From Isoetes taiwanensis (lineage: Eukaryota; Streptophyta; Lycopodiopsida; Isoetales; Isoetaceae), in assembly GCA_021234155.1 (NCBI GenBank), contig JAJEKV010000500.1, forward strand, positions 62,001 through 126,000: a stretch of DNA of 64,000 bases. Direction: 5' to 3'. The stretch's first letter is position 1; every line of letters begins with the position of its first letter. Positions 54,395-63,554 of the stretch are shown piece by piece. The notes under the pieces are model-generated. The model was not told where the DNA came from, did not search any database, and saw nothing but the letters and a program-made list of their open reading frames with translations. The position numbers and the translations under genes are program-made.

Positions 54395-54880
54395 TATTAA
54401 TAACATATAAGACTCAAATCTGTAAACTTTTTTCTGATCTTTTTACTAATAATTTAACTGATACAATTTTTTTGTCATTATCTAGGTTTGAGTAGGAAGT
54501 TAAAGAAGGTGACCTTCAAGAACCTAGAGTTCTAGAAGGTACTCGTCCCGGCCATGGCGATGACTTCCATGAACCTAGAGTTCTAGTAGATGCGCATCCT
54601 ATTGATCAGGACCATCTTAATAGAGAAGACAGGAATGACATGCAGGGGGTTGAAAATGATACAAACAAGTTATACAAATGTGATATAGGTCAGATGGAAG
54701 TACTGCACAAGAAGAATGCATTTACATTTGGGGTGTATTATCATTTGGGGTGTTTCAAAAATTTTTTGGACCATTAGATGCAAGCATATTCCACAACATA
54801 TTCCACCTCATCAAATTCCAGCCTTGGAATTCAAATCAAGATGGGGTCAAATCCCTTGTATTTGACTTACTCTTTAGAGT
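54395..54880. other. No gene recognised
   Basis: GAACCTAGAGTTCTAG occurs twice (54519, 54571). No domain seen. Confidence 0.35.
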
Positions 54881-54882
54881 CG

Positions 54883-54941
54883 TACTAACCATTGAAAGCC
54901 TCAGGTTACAAATACAACCTTTCAAATTTCGGCCAAATAAT
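54883..54941 (+). repeat. Left member of the direct-repeat pair
   Basis: Contains ACTAACCATTGAAAGCCTCA, GGTTACAAATACAACC and TTTCAAATTTCGGCC. Its partner at 57369-57427 has the same orientation. Confidence 0.8.
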
Positions 54942-54951
54942 TACAATGAGC

Positions 54952-55031
54952 CTGGGGAGTCGAACCCCAGTATAAGTTCCCACACTCATCCAAGCATACC
55001 AGGTATCCCACAAGAGGGATCCCTGGTATGC
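54952..55031. repeat. Two hairpins at the putative 3' end of the HUH element
   Basis: First, CTGGGG(AGTCGAA)CCCCAG at 54952-54970 is a perfect six-pair stem. Second, GCATACCAGGTATCCC (54994-55009) pairs at 15 of 16 positions with GGGATCCCTGGTATGC (55016-55031) around a six-base loop. Terminal or subterminal hairpins are typical of elements processed by HUH nucleases. Confidence 0.8.
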
Positions 55032-55048
55032 CCAGGGGCCGAAGCCCG

Positions 55049-55402
55049 CTAACATAGTACACAAGTTAGTCCCATTATATTATTTTATATAATGAAATGT
55101 CAATAACAATCCAGCCCATGACACAATTCCCTTAACCGATTTCAGCTTCCTCAGAATTATGAATACGCATTTCCTATAACCACCTAACATAGTAGACAAG
55201 TTAGTCCCATTACTTTGCACAATGAAATGTCAATAACAATCCAGCCCATAACACAATTCCCTTAACCAATTTCAACTTCCTCACAAGTATGAATAAGCAT
55301 TTCCCATAACCAGCAAACCATACCTATAGATTAACCAGTTTCAGCTTCCTCAACAATTATGAATAAGCATTTCCCATAACCAGCAAATCATACCTATACA
55401 TT
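55049..55402. repeat. Tandem array, unit about 135 bp, two full copies plus partial
   Basis: Units start CTAACATAGTA(C/G)ACAAGTTA and include GAAATGTCAATAACAATCCA and GCATTTCCCATAACCA. A third partial unit re-uses the TTTCAGCTTCCTCA half. It lies downstream of the second ORF in the minus sense. Confidence 0.9.
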
Positions 55403-55576
55403 AATAACTCAAAAGAAACTTCACAATGTTGAAAGACACTCAACCAGGTGAACGAAGTTGAGCTCCCCAACACGAAGGTGCTCCTGCAAGCACTACAATA
55501 CAAATCCAGATCAAGGTTCATGAACTCCACATAGAAATCACAAACTAACAAAACAAGAACGTAGAAATAAATCAGT

Positions 55577-55951
55577 TCATAGCCGAGCCACTTGTGCATG
55601 CCTAATGACCGCATCTAGTTGCCGTATTTCCTGCACAAGTAATGCCCTTGCAAGGCTCATATGAGAACGTAATATGTGCAATTCAGAAACAGGCACACCC
55701 AAATGCTCCCACTCCACAACAGATATAGCACTATCAATGGACACATAGAACGCTCTAAGCTGCCGCCTAAGCAAGCGCAGAGATGCCGCAATCCTATGCG
55801 CCTCAATCCCAACCTGGATAACATTATTCACAAACTCCTGAGCGAAAAATGCCGCCTCAGGTTCAGTTGAAAACACAACAGGGTCGGGATGGGATGCCTC
55901 TACAGCAGATGAAATGAAAGATTCAGGCAAGGACACAACAGGTTGCTCCAT
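55577..55951 (-). CDS. Small helical protein, companion ORF of the HUH gene
   Basis: A 124-residue ORF with an ATG start, 107 bases after the HUH ORF's stop and on the same strand. The first 30 residues are acidic/hydroxylated (MEQPVVSLPESFISSAVEAS); the rest is almost entirely amphipathic helix (IAASLRLLRRQLRAFYVSID, SHMSLARALLVQEIRQLD) with many Leu/Arg heptads. No signal peptide, metal motif or known domain is seen. The spacing suggests a shared transcript or separate exon. Its position inside the direct-repeat pair suggests that it belongs to the element. Function is unknown; a multimerisation or DNA-binding accessory role would be a guess. Confidence 0.5.
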   Translation of the reverse strand: MEQPVVSLPESFISSAVEASHPDPVVFSTEPEAAFFAQEFVNNVIQVGIEAHRIAASLRLLRRQLRAFYVSIDSAISVVEWEHLGVPVSELHILRSHMSLARALLVQEIRQLDAVIRHAQVARL

Positions 55952-56058
55952 GCCAACAACTGGTTCCGATCAGTCTCCATAACTCCTGCAACTATAAAAC
56001 AAACAAAAGCATGAAAACAAGGAAACCCAACTGTACAACCAACACCCAAGCACGTTCA

Positions 56059-56925
56059 TCAGCCAACAGCCATGGTATGATCACCCTTGTGCACAGGGAT
56101 GCAATCTACACCAGGCTCAAGTATCACAACATCAGGACTGTCTGCACTATAAGAAGGATCATGAATGTCCTCGAAGTTGTTATTATCTTCCTCATCAACA
56201 GGAATAGCATCATCCCAATACCGCCTCCGTCCAGGCCCATTCCTTTCCACAGGTACAAAACCTGCTAGCAAGCCAAACAGGATGGTTCTCATATCCGACG
56301 GCATGCAGTGACTAGGATTGAGCAACACTCTCCATGCAGCACGGACACGGTGCTCATTGATATGGGCAGTGTTTGAAGGGATAATCCAGGAACTAGACAA
56401 GGTAAATTTTCTAGAGCGAATCATCCTGGCCAACGTATACAGCAAACTAGCAGTCAATCTACGGTTCCCATGGTAATTCACAAAATGTGCAGCTCGATTC
56501 AACAGGTTTTTTTTATCAAGCACAACTAAATTTTTCGTGTCACCAGCTTCCCATCTCAAATATAAATCTTTTCCTTTCTCAGTAGAAGCCTCACTCACAT
56601 TATGAAGATGGCAAACATAATGAACTTTTCCAACATCCTTCATACAGTACCCAATCATGCCTTCAAAACAATGAAGGCGAGTGCTTTTAAGCGCTTTGCA
56701 TACCAATATCACACCAGGAGGCTTTGAAACCCAATTGAAATCTCTTTTTATGGCATCATTCATGGCCCTGGGACTCTTGAACCGGGCTCTAAAAACAGCC
56801 TGGCAATGCAAGTGATCTACACTAGCACCACGCTCCATGGCCACAGCTCCAGCCACACACCTCCGATTGCAAAACCCTACAAGAGCATCATAAAAACTCA
56901 TGGGCACATCTTGATGGGCAGGCAA
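56059..56925 (-). CDS. HUH endonuclease, replitron type
   Basis: An open frame of 288 codons whose first ATG is at 56901 (MSFYDAL); it stays open a little upstream to an in-frame TAG, so an N-terminal exon may be missing. Numbered from 56925: residues 1-19 (PAHQDVPMSFYDALVGFC), an ERG turn at 31-33, then HLHCQ with His38 and His40 as the HUH metal ligands. Residues 91-96 are IGYCMK, with Tyr93 as the likely catalytic tyrosine that would link to DNA and Lys96 in the usual YxxK place. Residues 140-220 are helical with LLNRAAHFVNYHGNRRLTAS; 240-288 are acidic. No helicase domain follows, unlike Helitron Rep-Hel. This order is that of replitron nucleases, and also broadly of Rep proteins, but the PAHxDVPMxFYxAL start fits the former. 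No internal stop or frameshift, so the enzyme could be active. Confidence 0.7.
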   Translation of the reverse strand: MPAHQDVPMSFYDALVGFCNRRCVAGAVAMERGASVDHLHCQAVFRARFKSPRAMNDAIKRDFNWVSKPPGVILVCKALKSTRLHCFEGMIGYCMKDVGKVHYVCHLHNVSEASTEKGKDLYLRWEAGDTKNLVVLDKKNLLNRAAHFVNYHGNRRLTASLLYTLARMIRSRKFTLSSSWIIPSNTAHINEHRVRAAWRVLLNPSHCMPSDMRTILFGLLAGFVPVERNGPGRRRYWDDAIPVDEEDNNNFEDIHDPSYSADSPDVVILEPGVDCIPVHKGDHTMAVG

Positions 56926-57368
56926 CCTAAGGTCACACTCCGTCTATGGCACTCCAATCACGCCCAAGAGGAACAACTAGCATGTCCCCGGTCTCCGCGC
57001 TCGAGAATCCGGAGGGACCGATGTTTAAACAACTTTCGAGGAAGAGGATTTGAGCAAGCAACACCCTTCCTTTCTTCCTCTTCAAAGACATTATAAACAA
57101 AACAACGAGGAGATAAGGCGACACCTCGTGAAATCCCCTTGCACAAGGCAGGGGGCTCTCAGAACCATAACCCAGACCCTCCTTATCCTATGCCCAAAAC
57201 AGAAAGAAGCCCACAACCAAGACACATAACTGCCGCCACCCTCGCCATCTCCGCCATCTATGGAGCAGACCACGTGAGGACTAACACTTCCGGCCAACCG
57301 AGCAACAGATGCCCGCCTTTTTCACAGTGCCACCGTCACCTCCTACCCTTTTTCCATACGAATGCCAA

Positions 57369-57427
57369 TACTGACCATTGCAAACCTTAGGTTACAAATA
57401 TATGCTTTCAAATTTCAGCCACATAAT
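57369..57427 (+). repeat. Right member of the direct-repeat pair
   Basis: Contains ACTGACCATTGCAAACCTTA, GGTTACAAATATATGC and TTTCAAATTTCAGCC. Confidence 0.8.
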
Positions 57428-57429
57428 AT

Positions 57430-57885
57430 AGCTAATCCATCCCTTCATAGGATGCTATTGATGTTAAACGTTAATGGTCAGAAAGGGCAAATGCTTATCA
57501 AGATATGATGCCGATCAAGATAGGAACAAGGCATATATTTCTTCGTCCTCGGGTTGCTGTACGAACAAATATCTCTGATATGTTGTAACAACTTGTGCTA
57601 TAATATTATGGAAGTAAAATGTCTATAGATCATGGTATCTGATGAAGTCAGATCTATAAATATAAGTAAGCTATTTCCTTTTCCAATTTTATTTATGTTT
57701 CGCAATGTATCACCATTATATTCTTGCAAAAGGAATAATGATTTTTTTTCCAAATGGCACATATATTATAAAGAAATAATATCAAAATTGTACCGCTAAA
57801 TTAAAAAATAGGAAGTGGGATTTTTTCAAATAAATTGCATAGGTCTTGTGTATTGATCTATAGTCATTTCCAGGCTGCTCAAAAT
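57430..57885. other. No gene recognised
   Basis: AT-rich; nothing seen. Confidence 0.35.
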
Positions 57886-58005
57886 TGCTGGAAACATGCC
57901 TCTTTATTGAATCACTCCCACAAACATAGGGGTAGTCATGGAAAGAGACTGCTAGAAACATGCCTCTTTATTGAATCATTCCCCCAAATATAGGGGAAGT
58001 AAGAG
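57880..58005. repeat. Tandem duplication, unit about 70 bp
   Basis: GAAACATGCCTCTTTATTGA followed by ATCA(C/T)TCCC and AAATAGGGG-like ends occurs twice. Confidence 0.8.
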
Positions 58006-58019
58006 AGAGAAATGTTCAC

Positions 58020-59580
58020 GGCGGCCTTGGCCGTCGCAGTAAATTTCTTGTATTTTTATAATTTTTGGGTTGCCTCTAGGGGGGAAATCCCATGTTTGTG
58101 TGGGTTTTCGGCATATTCTTGATCTATGCCAGTATATTCCTAGAATATGCGAAAAACTGCTACAAACTTGCCCTCTTGCCCCGAAAGCTGGCCGGGGGCC
58201 GTTGTTCGGCTGTCTAACCCGGCTGTGTATTTACTTTTGTCAAAAGCGTGCAATCACAAGAAGGAGAAGCGTGCCCATGCCCAGCTGCTTTCATACCACG
58301 TTTCTTCACGCCGGACTAGCAACCAGTAAGTTTCTCGCATCGAGTTTTACTGTATTATAGAATCTGCTTCTTCATTCTTAGATTTTAGAAAATAATATCG
58401 TCTGAAAAAAGGAAACAATTACGCTTACGGTCTTGTATAAACGGAAGCTTGACCTCAAAACTAATTGACCATGCACATTTGAAGCACCTTGGAATGTTCT
58501 TGTGGGATGCAAAGAACATGCATAAGTAGTCTCCAACCTCCACATAGGATAAGGTTAGCCTTGGACAGCCAAATGTTAGACTAAATGTGATTTAGGCTCA
58601 AACCTCAGAGGGACATAGCCAAATGAAACTATATCATTTCTAGAACCAGAAGTCATGCAGTTCGCAAGCTGCTAGCACGTTTTCTTCTTGTAGACTGAGC
58701 TAATAAACTTATTCACTCAGAAACTATGTCTAGACTCTATCCTAATCGAGACTATGCCTAGCTAGAATTATTTGGCTCTTGAAGCACAAGAATTCATTGT
58801 AATATTACCTAGCTGAATGCATGTTTGGTATTGCATGAATGCATAAGAATCTCCTGTTGCCCACAGGCAAGTAAGCATACCTAGATGCCAAACAAACTAC
58901 CTAGCGTGAACAAAAAGAAAACTGCATTTCAATATTACATGTGCAAGAGCTATTGTAGATGGAATTCATTGCTGCTTCAGCTCAATGCCACAAACAACAA
59001 AATGGGCTATTCGGGCTTGTAGTCTACATGCTGGTATGATGAAAGTGATGGAATCCTAAGGCTTGTTAGAGGGAATTGGTCTGTAGACAATGAGGAAGCG
59101 TCCTTGTTGTGCATCTGGCAAAGTTGCATAGAGATAGATAGTTTTAACAATTAAAAGCTGAAACAATCAGCACACTGGAGTAGTTAAATGATTCACTTGT
59201 ATTTCTGGTCATTAGGTTTTAGGGCAAGTTGATCCTTGAAATAGCTTTCATCCTTGAAATAGCTGCAAAATAACAAGCTGCAGTGCATGGCGGTGGAGCT
59301 TTATGCACAAGCTGGAATCTCTGTCCCAGGTTCAGATAAAGCAGAAAACGCATATGTAGCAAACAAGATGAAGGAAAGCGACTTTCTGATTGTTGAATTT
59401 CTATATATTGCATTCTAGGAGTTATAAGCTCGAGTTTTCCTTAGAATATATTTGGTGGTCTTTTCTTGTTGCCAGAAACGTTGTGGTCTTGGTGAAAGTA
59501 ATGGTTGTAGATTTTCTGATATTGAAGGTAAAGAGTATTTGGACGTGATGCAAGAATAGTTGTTTAATGTATGTATTTGT
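58020..59580. other. No gene recognised
   Basis: A GC-richer patch at 58060-58330 has overlapping ORFs without a domain. The rest is AT-rich spacer. Confidence 0.35.
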
Positions 59581-59671
59581 CATTTGCAGGCTGTGTCCTC
59601 TTTACAAACTCAGGGACTGAGGCAAATCTGGTCTAGGGCGAACAGGAAGATTGTGGACTTATGAAGCATTG

Positions 59672-60045
59672 ATGGATATCCAAAGATGTTATCCAACAGG
59701 CTCAAACAGGAAACTGGAAAAACTGTAAGTTTATGTTCTGGAGTTTTTGCAACAATTGGACTATGACCTGGTTGATTGCCAGGCATTAGTGCTTGCTTCT
59801 ACTAGAGGGCTTGCCCAACACGTTGAGAAAGTTATGCGAGCACTTAGTGATTACTTGCAAGTGAAGGTACATGCTTGTGTTGGTGGAACAGATGTACACC
59901 AGGATCAACGTACATTGCAAAGTGGAGTTCATGTAGTTGTTGGAACTCCTAGGAGGGTGTATGATATTCTTAGACCACGCGCTCTTCGTCCTGAGTATTT
60001 AAAATTTTTGCTTTAAATGAGGTTGATGAATATGTAGCAAAATAA
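59672..60045 (+). pseudogene. eIF4A-type DEAD-box helicase fragment
   Basis: In shifting frames: DVIQQAQTG then GKTVSLCSG (motif I Walker A, split by a frameshift), [20 protein letters not shown] (motif Ia has lost its PTREL), [40 protein letters not shown] and [13 protein letters not shown] (motif Ib TPGR to TPRR). The DEAD motif is changed to NEVD in another frame, and nothing of domain 2 follows. eIF4A unwinds mRNA 5' leaders. No intron is visible, so a retrocopy inserted into the aminotransferase locus is likely. Confidence 0.88.
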
Positions 60046-60160
60046 CAGGGGGTTCCAGGGGGATTTGATATAGATAAAATTCTTGAAACCATAGACCATA
60101 TCCCTAAAACAATTCAATGGGTTATTATAAAAAAAAACATAGATTTAAGATAAAAAATAG

Positions 60161-60245
60161 TCACATTAGCTCACTGGTTAGATTGGTTAAAGTAGTCTTA
60201 TGAGGACATTGAGTTATTTTGGTAGAGGTTCGAATCCCCGTATTT
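60161..60245 (+). mobile_element. tRNA-derived SINE head (Pol III A and B boxes)
   Basis: TAGCTCACTGGTTAGA at 60167-60182 matches the A box and GGTTCGAATCC at 60227-60237 the B box, at tRNA-like spacing. The sequence does not fold as a clean tRNA with an acceptor stem, so a tRNA-derived SINE head or a tRNA pseudogene is more likely than a tRNA. The tail is not defined. Confidence 0.6.
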
Positions 60246-60979
60246 CATATTCTAAAAGCTTAAGCTTAAACGTATAGAGGCTCGATATACCATCAAAACC
60301 TTAGGGAAACTTCGTTATCGACATCTTAAAATCATAAGTCCCCAATCATAGTGAGCATAATCGAAGCGAGAGGTGTCGAGGCTCCAACTTCTGATGCGGG
60401 CCGTCGGATTGGTGAATCCGGACGGCGTGGTAATCGGGGTGCACCTCGTTTAGAATATGTAGGTAAATTTAATGCAATTGTTGATTGTTGTCACCTTGAT
60501 GACTGAATATACAAGTTGGTCTTCTTGACAAGCCTGATTCATTGTCTATTTCTTTGAAACAACTTTTGAAAAGCGAATAGTTCCTTTCTGCAATTATTAT
60601 GAATCCTAGCAAAACCCCTTGCAGGTGGCTTAGCTATTGGGACTGTAATGTGGTGGCTGTTGCAATCAATACAGGGGACCATGGTAGCATATTTGCAGGC
60701 AGTCCACTTCTTTGTAAGGCTGCATTAGTTGTGCTGGAACACCTTCAAAAGCTTGGCGTTTTTGGTGAGAAAGGCAATACCTTTATGATCTTTTGAAAAC
60801 TAAAATGGTCAACAATTTACATGTGAAGGAGATACGACCAGCAGACCTTATTGGTATTTTGATTAGCCACTGTAGCTGCACCATTTGTGAGAGCTGCACA
60901 AAAATGCAGGGCAGGTAAAGGTGACGTGGCTAGGCTTGCACCACCTCTAGTTATTCCAGATTGGAATCCATCAAATACT

Positions 60980-62305
60980 TAAATGTAGTACCTGATTACG
61001 GGACTTTGCAAATCGAGGTATTATCATGCTTTGTAATTTTGTCAAAAGCCTTGAACTGGGTGGGAAATGGTCAGAACTGTTACAGGTCTCTATTATCTGG
61101 AAATGATAGGATGACTTATAAATTTTAGCATGGCCTGATAATATATGTGTCTGCAGGGTCTTCATCCCAATGGGTATTTGGAGCGATCTGTTTCAGCCAT
61201 TCACCAAGTCTTCCTTCAGAAGTAATTGGATAGTATAGACAATTATTTGTTTTGTTACACAAGTTTCAGACAATATTCAATGGGGTATAAATTCTTTGCA
61301 CTGTCACATGACTTTGTAGGCAGCACTTCTTTCTTGGCTGTCTGGTGCTACTTGTATGTACAATTCTGCTTTTGGGAATGCAAAAGCAAATGCTGCACAG
61401 GGTGAAGAATGATTAAGACAGTGCTTTTATATTGGACTTTTCCATGTTTCTGTTTATGATAGTTTTATTGCTGGATCGAACAGCTTGTGACGTATTTTGG
61501 TGTATCTATAAATTAGCATGAGCCATTCCATGATCATGGCAGTCTTGTTTCTTAAAACTCAACCAGTGAAACCTTAGACTTAGGCTGAATGTGAACTTTC
61601 TTTGGTCTGCCCCATTGATTCCCATGCTTTTCATACTTTACCATAGTAACTGCTTAGACTTGGATGTATCTATTTATCATCACAAGAAGCGAAGAGAATG
61701 GTTGCAAGAAAAATATTAGCCTACTTGAAAAAGGACAACATTTGCAAATAAGCACTACTTGAATTGTTGAGTCAGCTACACAATTATAGTTCATGCACAT
61801 TTCTACTAATTCACATTTTTGACAAAGCTCCATGCAATTATGCAAAAACTCACGCATAACAAACCAAAGACAGATTTAAATGAGTCTGCACTATCTTCCA
61901 TATGTATATCCATGTCATCTTCAGAGTCTATGCCATGCAAGCAATTCGTTGTTTTGTAACAAACAAACGTCCTTAACTAGTGAATTCTAGAGCCACAATA
62001 ATAAGGAACTCCAAATGTGTAAAAATAAAACAATAGCAAGTGCTTAATTTATTAAACCATGTTTTAAGCACACAGATGCGTTAAAGGACAAGACCCTAAA
62101 TCAATAGCTCTGCAGGACAGCTACACATCATGGAGCTTTCATCATGAAGCTTTCAGTAAAAGGAGCCATGCAAAAGCTTTGTTTATGTTACTTCTCTGAC
62201 ATTAGTGCTTAAGCACATTGTAGATAGTGTATATATTGTGCCACCAAGCACGTGAAAATTATAGCGCTCAAATGCTCTATTGAACTTGAACTTGCATATT
62301 TAAAA
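60980..62305. other. No gene recognised
   Basis: AT-rich spacer with short unrelated ORFs. Confidence 0.35.
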
Positions 62306-62312
62306 TGCTTTA

Positions 62313-62660
62313 GGGCGGGGTCACATGAGGATGTTGACGTGATCTCGTTCATGTCGACTTGAACGTTTAGAAAAGGCTGGGGTCACATGTTCATCTCAAG
62401 AAAAAATTGCCACGTCAAAACGTCATTTAACGGTTCAAAAAAACTTCTAAAAATTGGACGGGTGAATCTCTTCAAGATTTGCAACGTGTCAAGATTAAAA
62501 GGGTTCATGTCAACATGAACTCCTTCAGCCGAAGAGGGAGCCGGTTGAATGGATCGACGTTGACATCAAACCCTTCATGTCAAAAAGCATCATGTGACCC
62601 GTAGTTTTTTATATTTTGACGTCTATCTCTTCATATTGACATCTACATGTGACCACACCC
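62313..62660. mobile_element. PIF/Harbinger-type MITE, 348 bp, TTA target duplication
   Basis: The ends are imperfect inverted repeats of about 30 bases: GGGCGGGGTCACATGAGGAT on the left and the inverted counterpart ending ATCTACATGTGACCACACCC on the right. TTA flanks both sides (62310-62312 and 62661-62663). A 3-bp TTA duplication with a GGG...CCC terminus is characteristic of PIF/Harbinger MITEs. Non-coding interior rich in TTCATGTCAACATGAAC-like sub-repeats. Confidence 0.88.
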
Positions 62661-62664
62661 TTAG

Positions 62665-63340
62665 AAAACCACGTCCTTTCCAAGATTCTTGAAACCCCTA
62701 CTCTAAAAAAACCATGCTATTAACCATGCTAAAAATCATTTACATGACCATGTCAATGGTGACATTGGCAATGCAGCTGTACTCATGGCAAAATTCATAT
62801 TCATTGACAATATTAACTCCACTAAATGAGTGTGTTTGGATCTATACATAATGCATCTATAATTACAAATTCAATAACATTCTATACTCTCCTTAATCGA
62901 AACTACGCCAATTCTTGCCACTTGTATATTCATCACAATGTGCAAAGATGTCGATGCATCAAGGTCTTCCAACAAGCAACCCATTGATGCGTTAGCATCT
63001 GTTTAACACCCATCATCAACCATACTAACCCCCAACAAAAAGTATCATAAAGCAACCGCGGCTTTCGACCACATACTCTTCTGGCCACCATCGAGACAAA
63101 GTTTTCACCATCTCAAGCAGATGAAGGGAGAAGCAGTCGATTAATGCAGGCGCATACAACTTAGAAGCTCCTCGAGCATGCATAAGATAAGGCTTTAGTG
63201 CTTTCTTTGGAGGTAATCTCCATAAGCTTTCTTGGCACATCAGTCTCGATCAGGCCCTGCCAATATTGTTTTGATGCAACTGCTAAATGAAGTCAGGTTT
63301 GGCTCAAAGGAGTGTTTCTATTGGAAAAGTATGATGCTTT
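62665..63340. other. No gene recognised
   Basis: Short ORF 63025-63240 (-) has no family resemblance. Confidence 0.35.
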
Positions 63341-63345
63341 GTCTA

Positions 63346-63551
63346 TCAATAGATAGCAAGTCTTGGTTTTGAAATGCTTGGTGTATCTTCCGATCTTAGC
63401 AATTTCAATTCTTGCTTTAAAGGAGGCCAGTATTTATTTTAGAAATATCAGTAGATAGCGATTTCTTTGTTTTGAAATGCTTGGTGGATCTTCAGGTCTT
63501 AGCAATTTCAATTCTTGATTTTAAAGGAGGCCAGTATTTATTTTAGAAATG
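63346..63551. repeat. Tandem duplication, unit about 103 bp
   Basis: Both copies contain TTTTGAAATGCTTGGTG, TCTTAGCAATTTCAATTCTT and AAAGGAGGCCAGTATTTATT. Confidence 0.9.
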
Positions 63552-63554
63552 TGG

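Larger units (their letters stand above)
54883..57427 (-). mobile_element. Candidate replitron-like (HUH, helicase-free) transposon
   Basis: The unit contains, in the minus sense, a single-tyrosine HUH endonuclease ORF (56059 side), a second small helical ORF, a tandem-repeat array and two GC-rich hairpins near its 3' end. Related direct repeats of about 59 bases enclose it (54883-54941 and 57369-57427, about four of five bases shared, both with AGGTTACAAATA and CTTTCAAATTTC). Replitrons are a described group of eukaryotic transposons with an HUH nuclease but no helicase, which sets them apart from Helitrons. I assign this element there by motif layout. The exact ends are not proven; the direct repeats may be older flanking repeats, and 57000-57390 may include LINE debris. 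Confidence 0.6.
59588..60975 (+). pseudogene. Acetylornithine aminotransferase, broken, with an eIF4A piece inside
   Basis: Part A near 59592-59660 reads CVLFTNSGTEANLV, the conserved start of the PLP-fold core, and then in another frame GLGRTGRLWTYEAL, which in the enzyme lies about 100 residues further on. Part B, after a CTTGCAG acceptor at 60623, reads GGLAIGTVMVAVAINTGDHG, SIFAGSPLLCKAALVVLEHL and, after a frameshift, QYLYDLLKTKMVNNLHVKEI, then APFVRAA and AGKGDVARLAPPLVIP. This is the C-terminal half of the mitochondrial/plastid arginine-pathway enzyme that transfers an amino group to N-acetylglutamate semialdehyde. The PLP lysine segment is absent. The retained splice acceptor suggests a genomic copy, not a retrocopy. 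eIF4A sequence and a SINE head lie between the parts. Confidence 0.8.

Noticed and set aside
56933-57390. LINE reverse transcriptase piece (GISRGVALSPRCFVYNVF, minus strand) upstream of the HUH gene
   Set aside because: The resemblance to RT motif B is weak and no other RT motif is in place, so I did not list it as a feature.
60161-60245. Functional tRNA gene
   Set aside because: A and B boxes are present but the ends do not pair into an acceptor stem and no credible anticodon arm forms.
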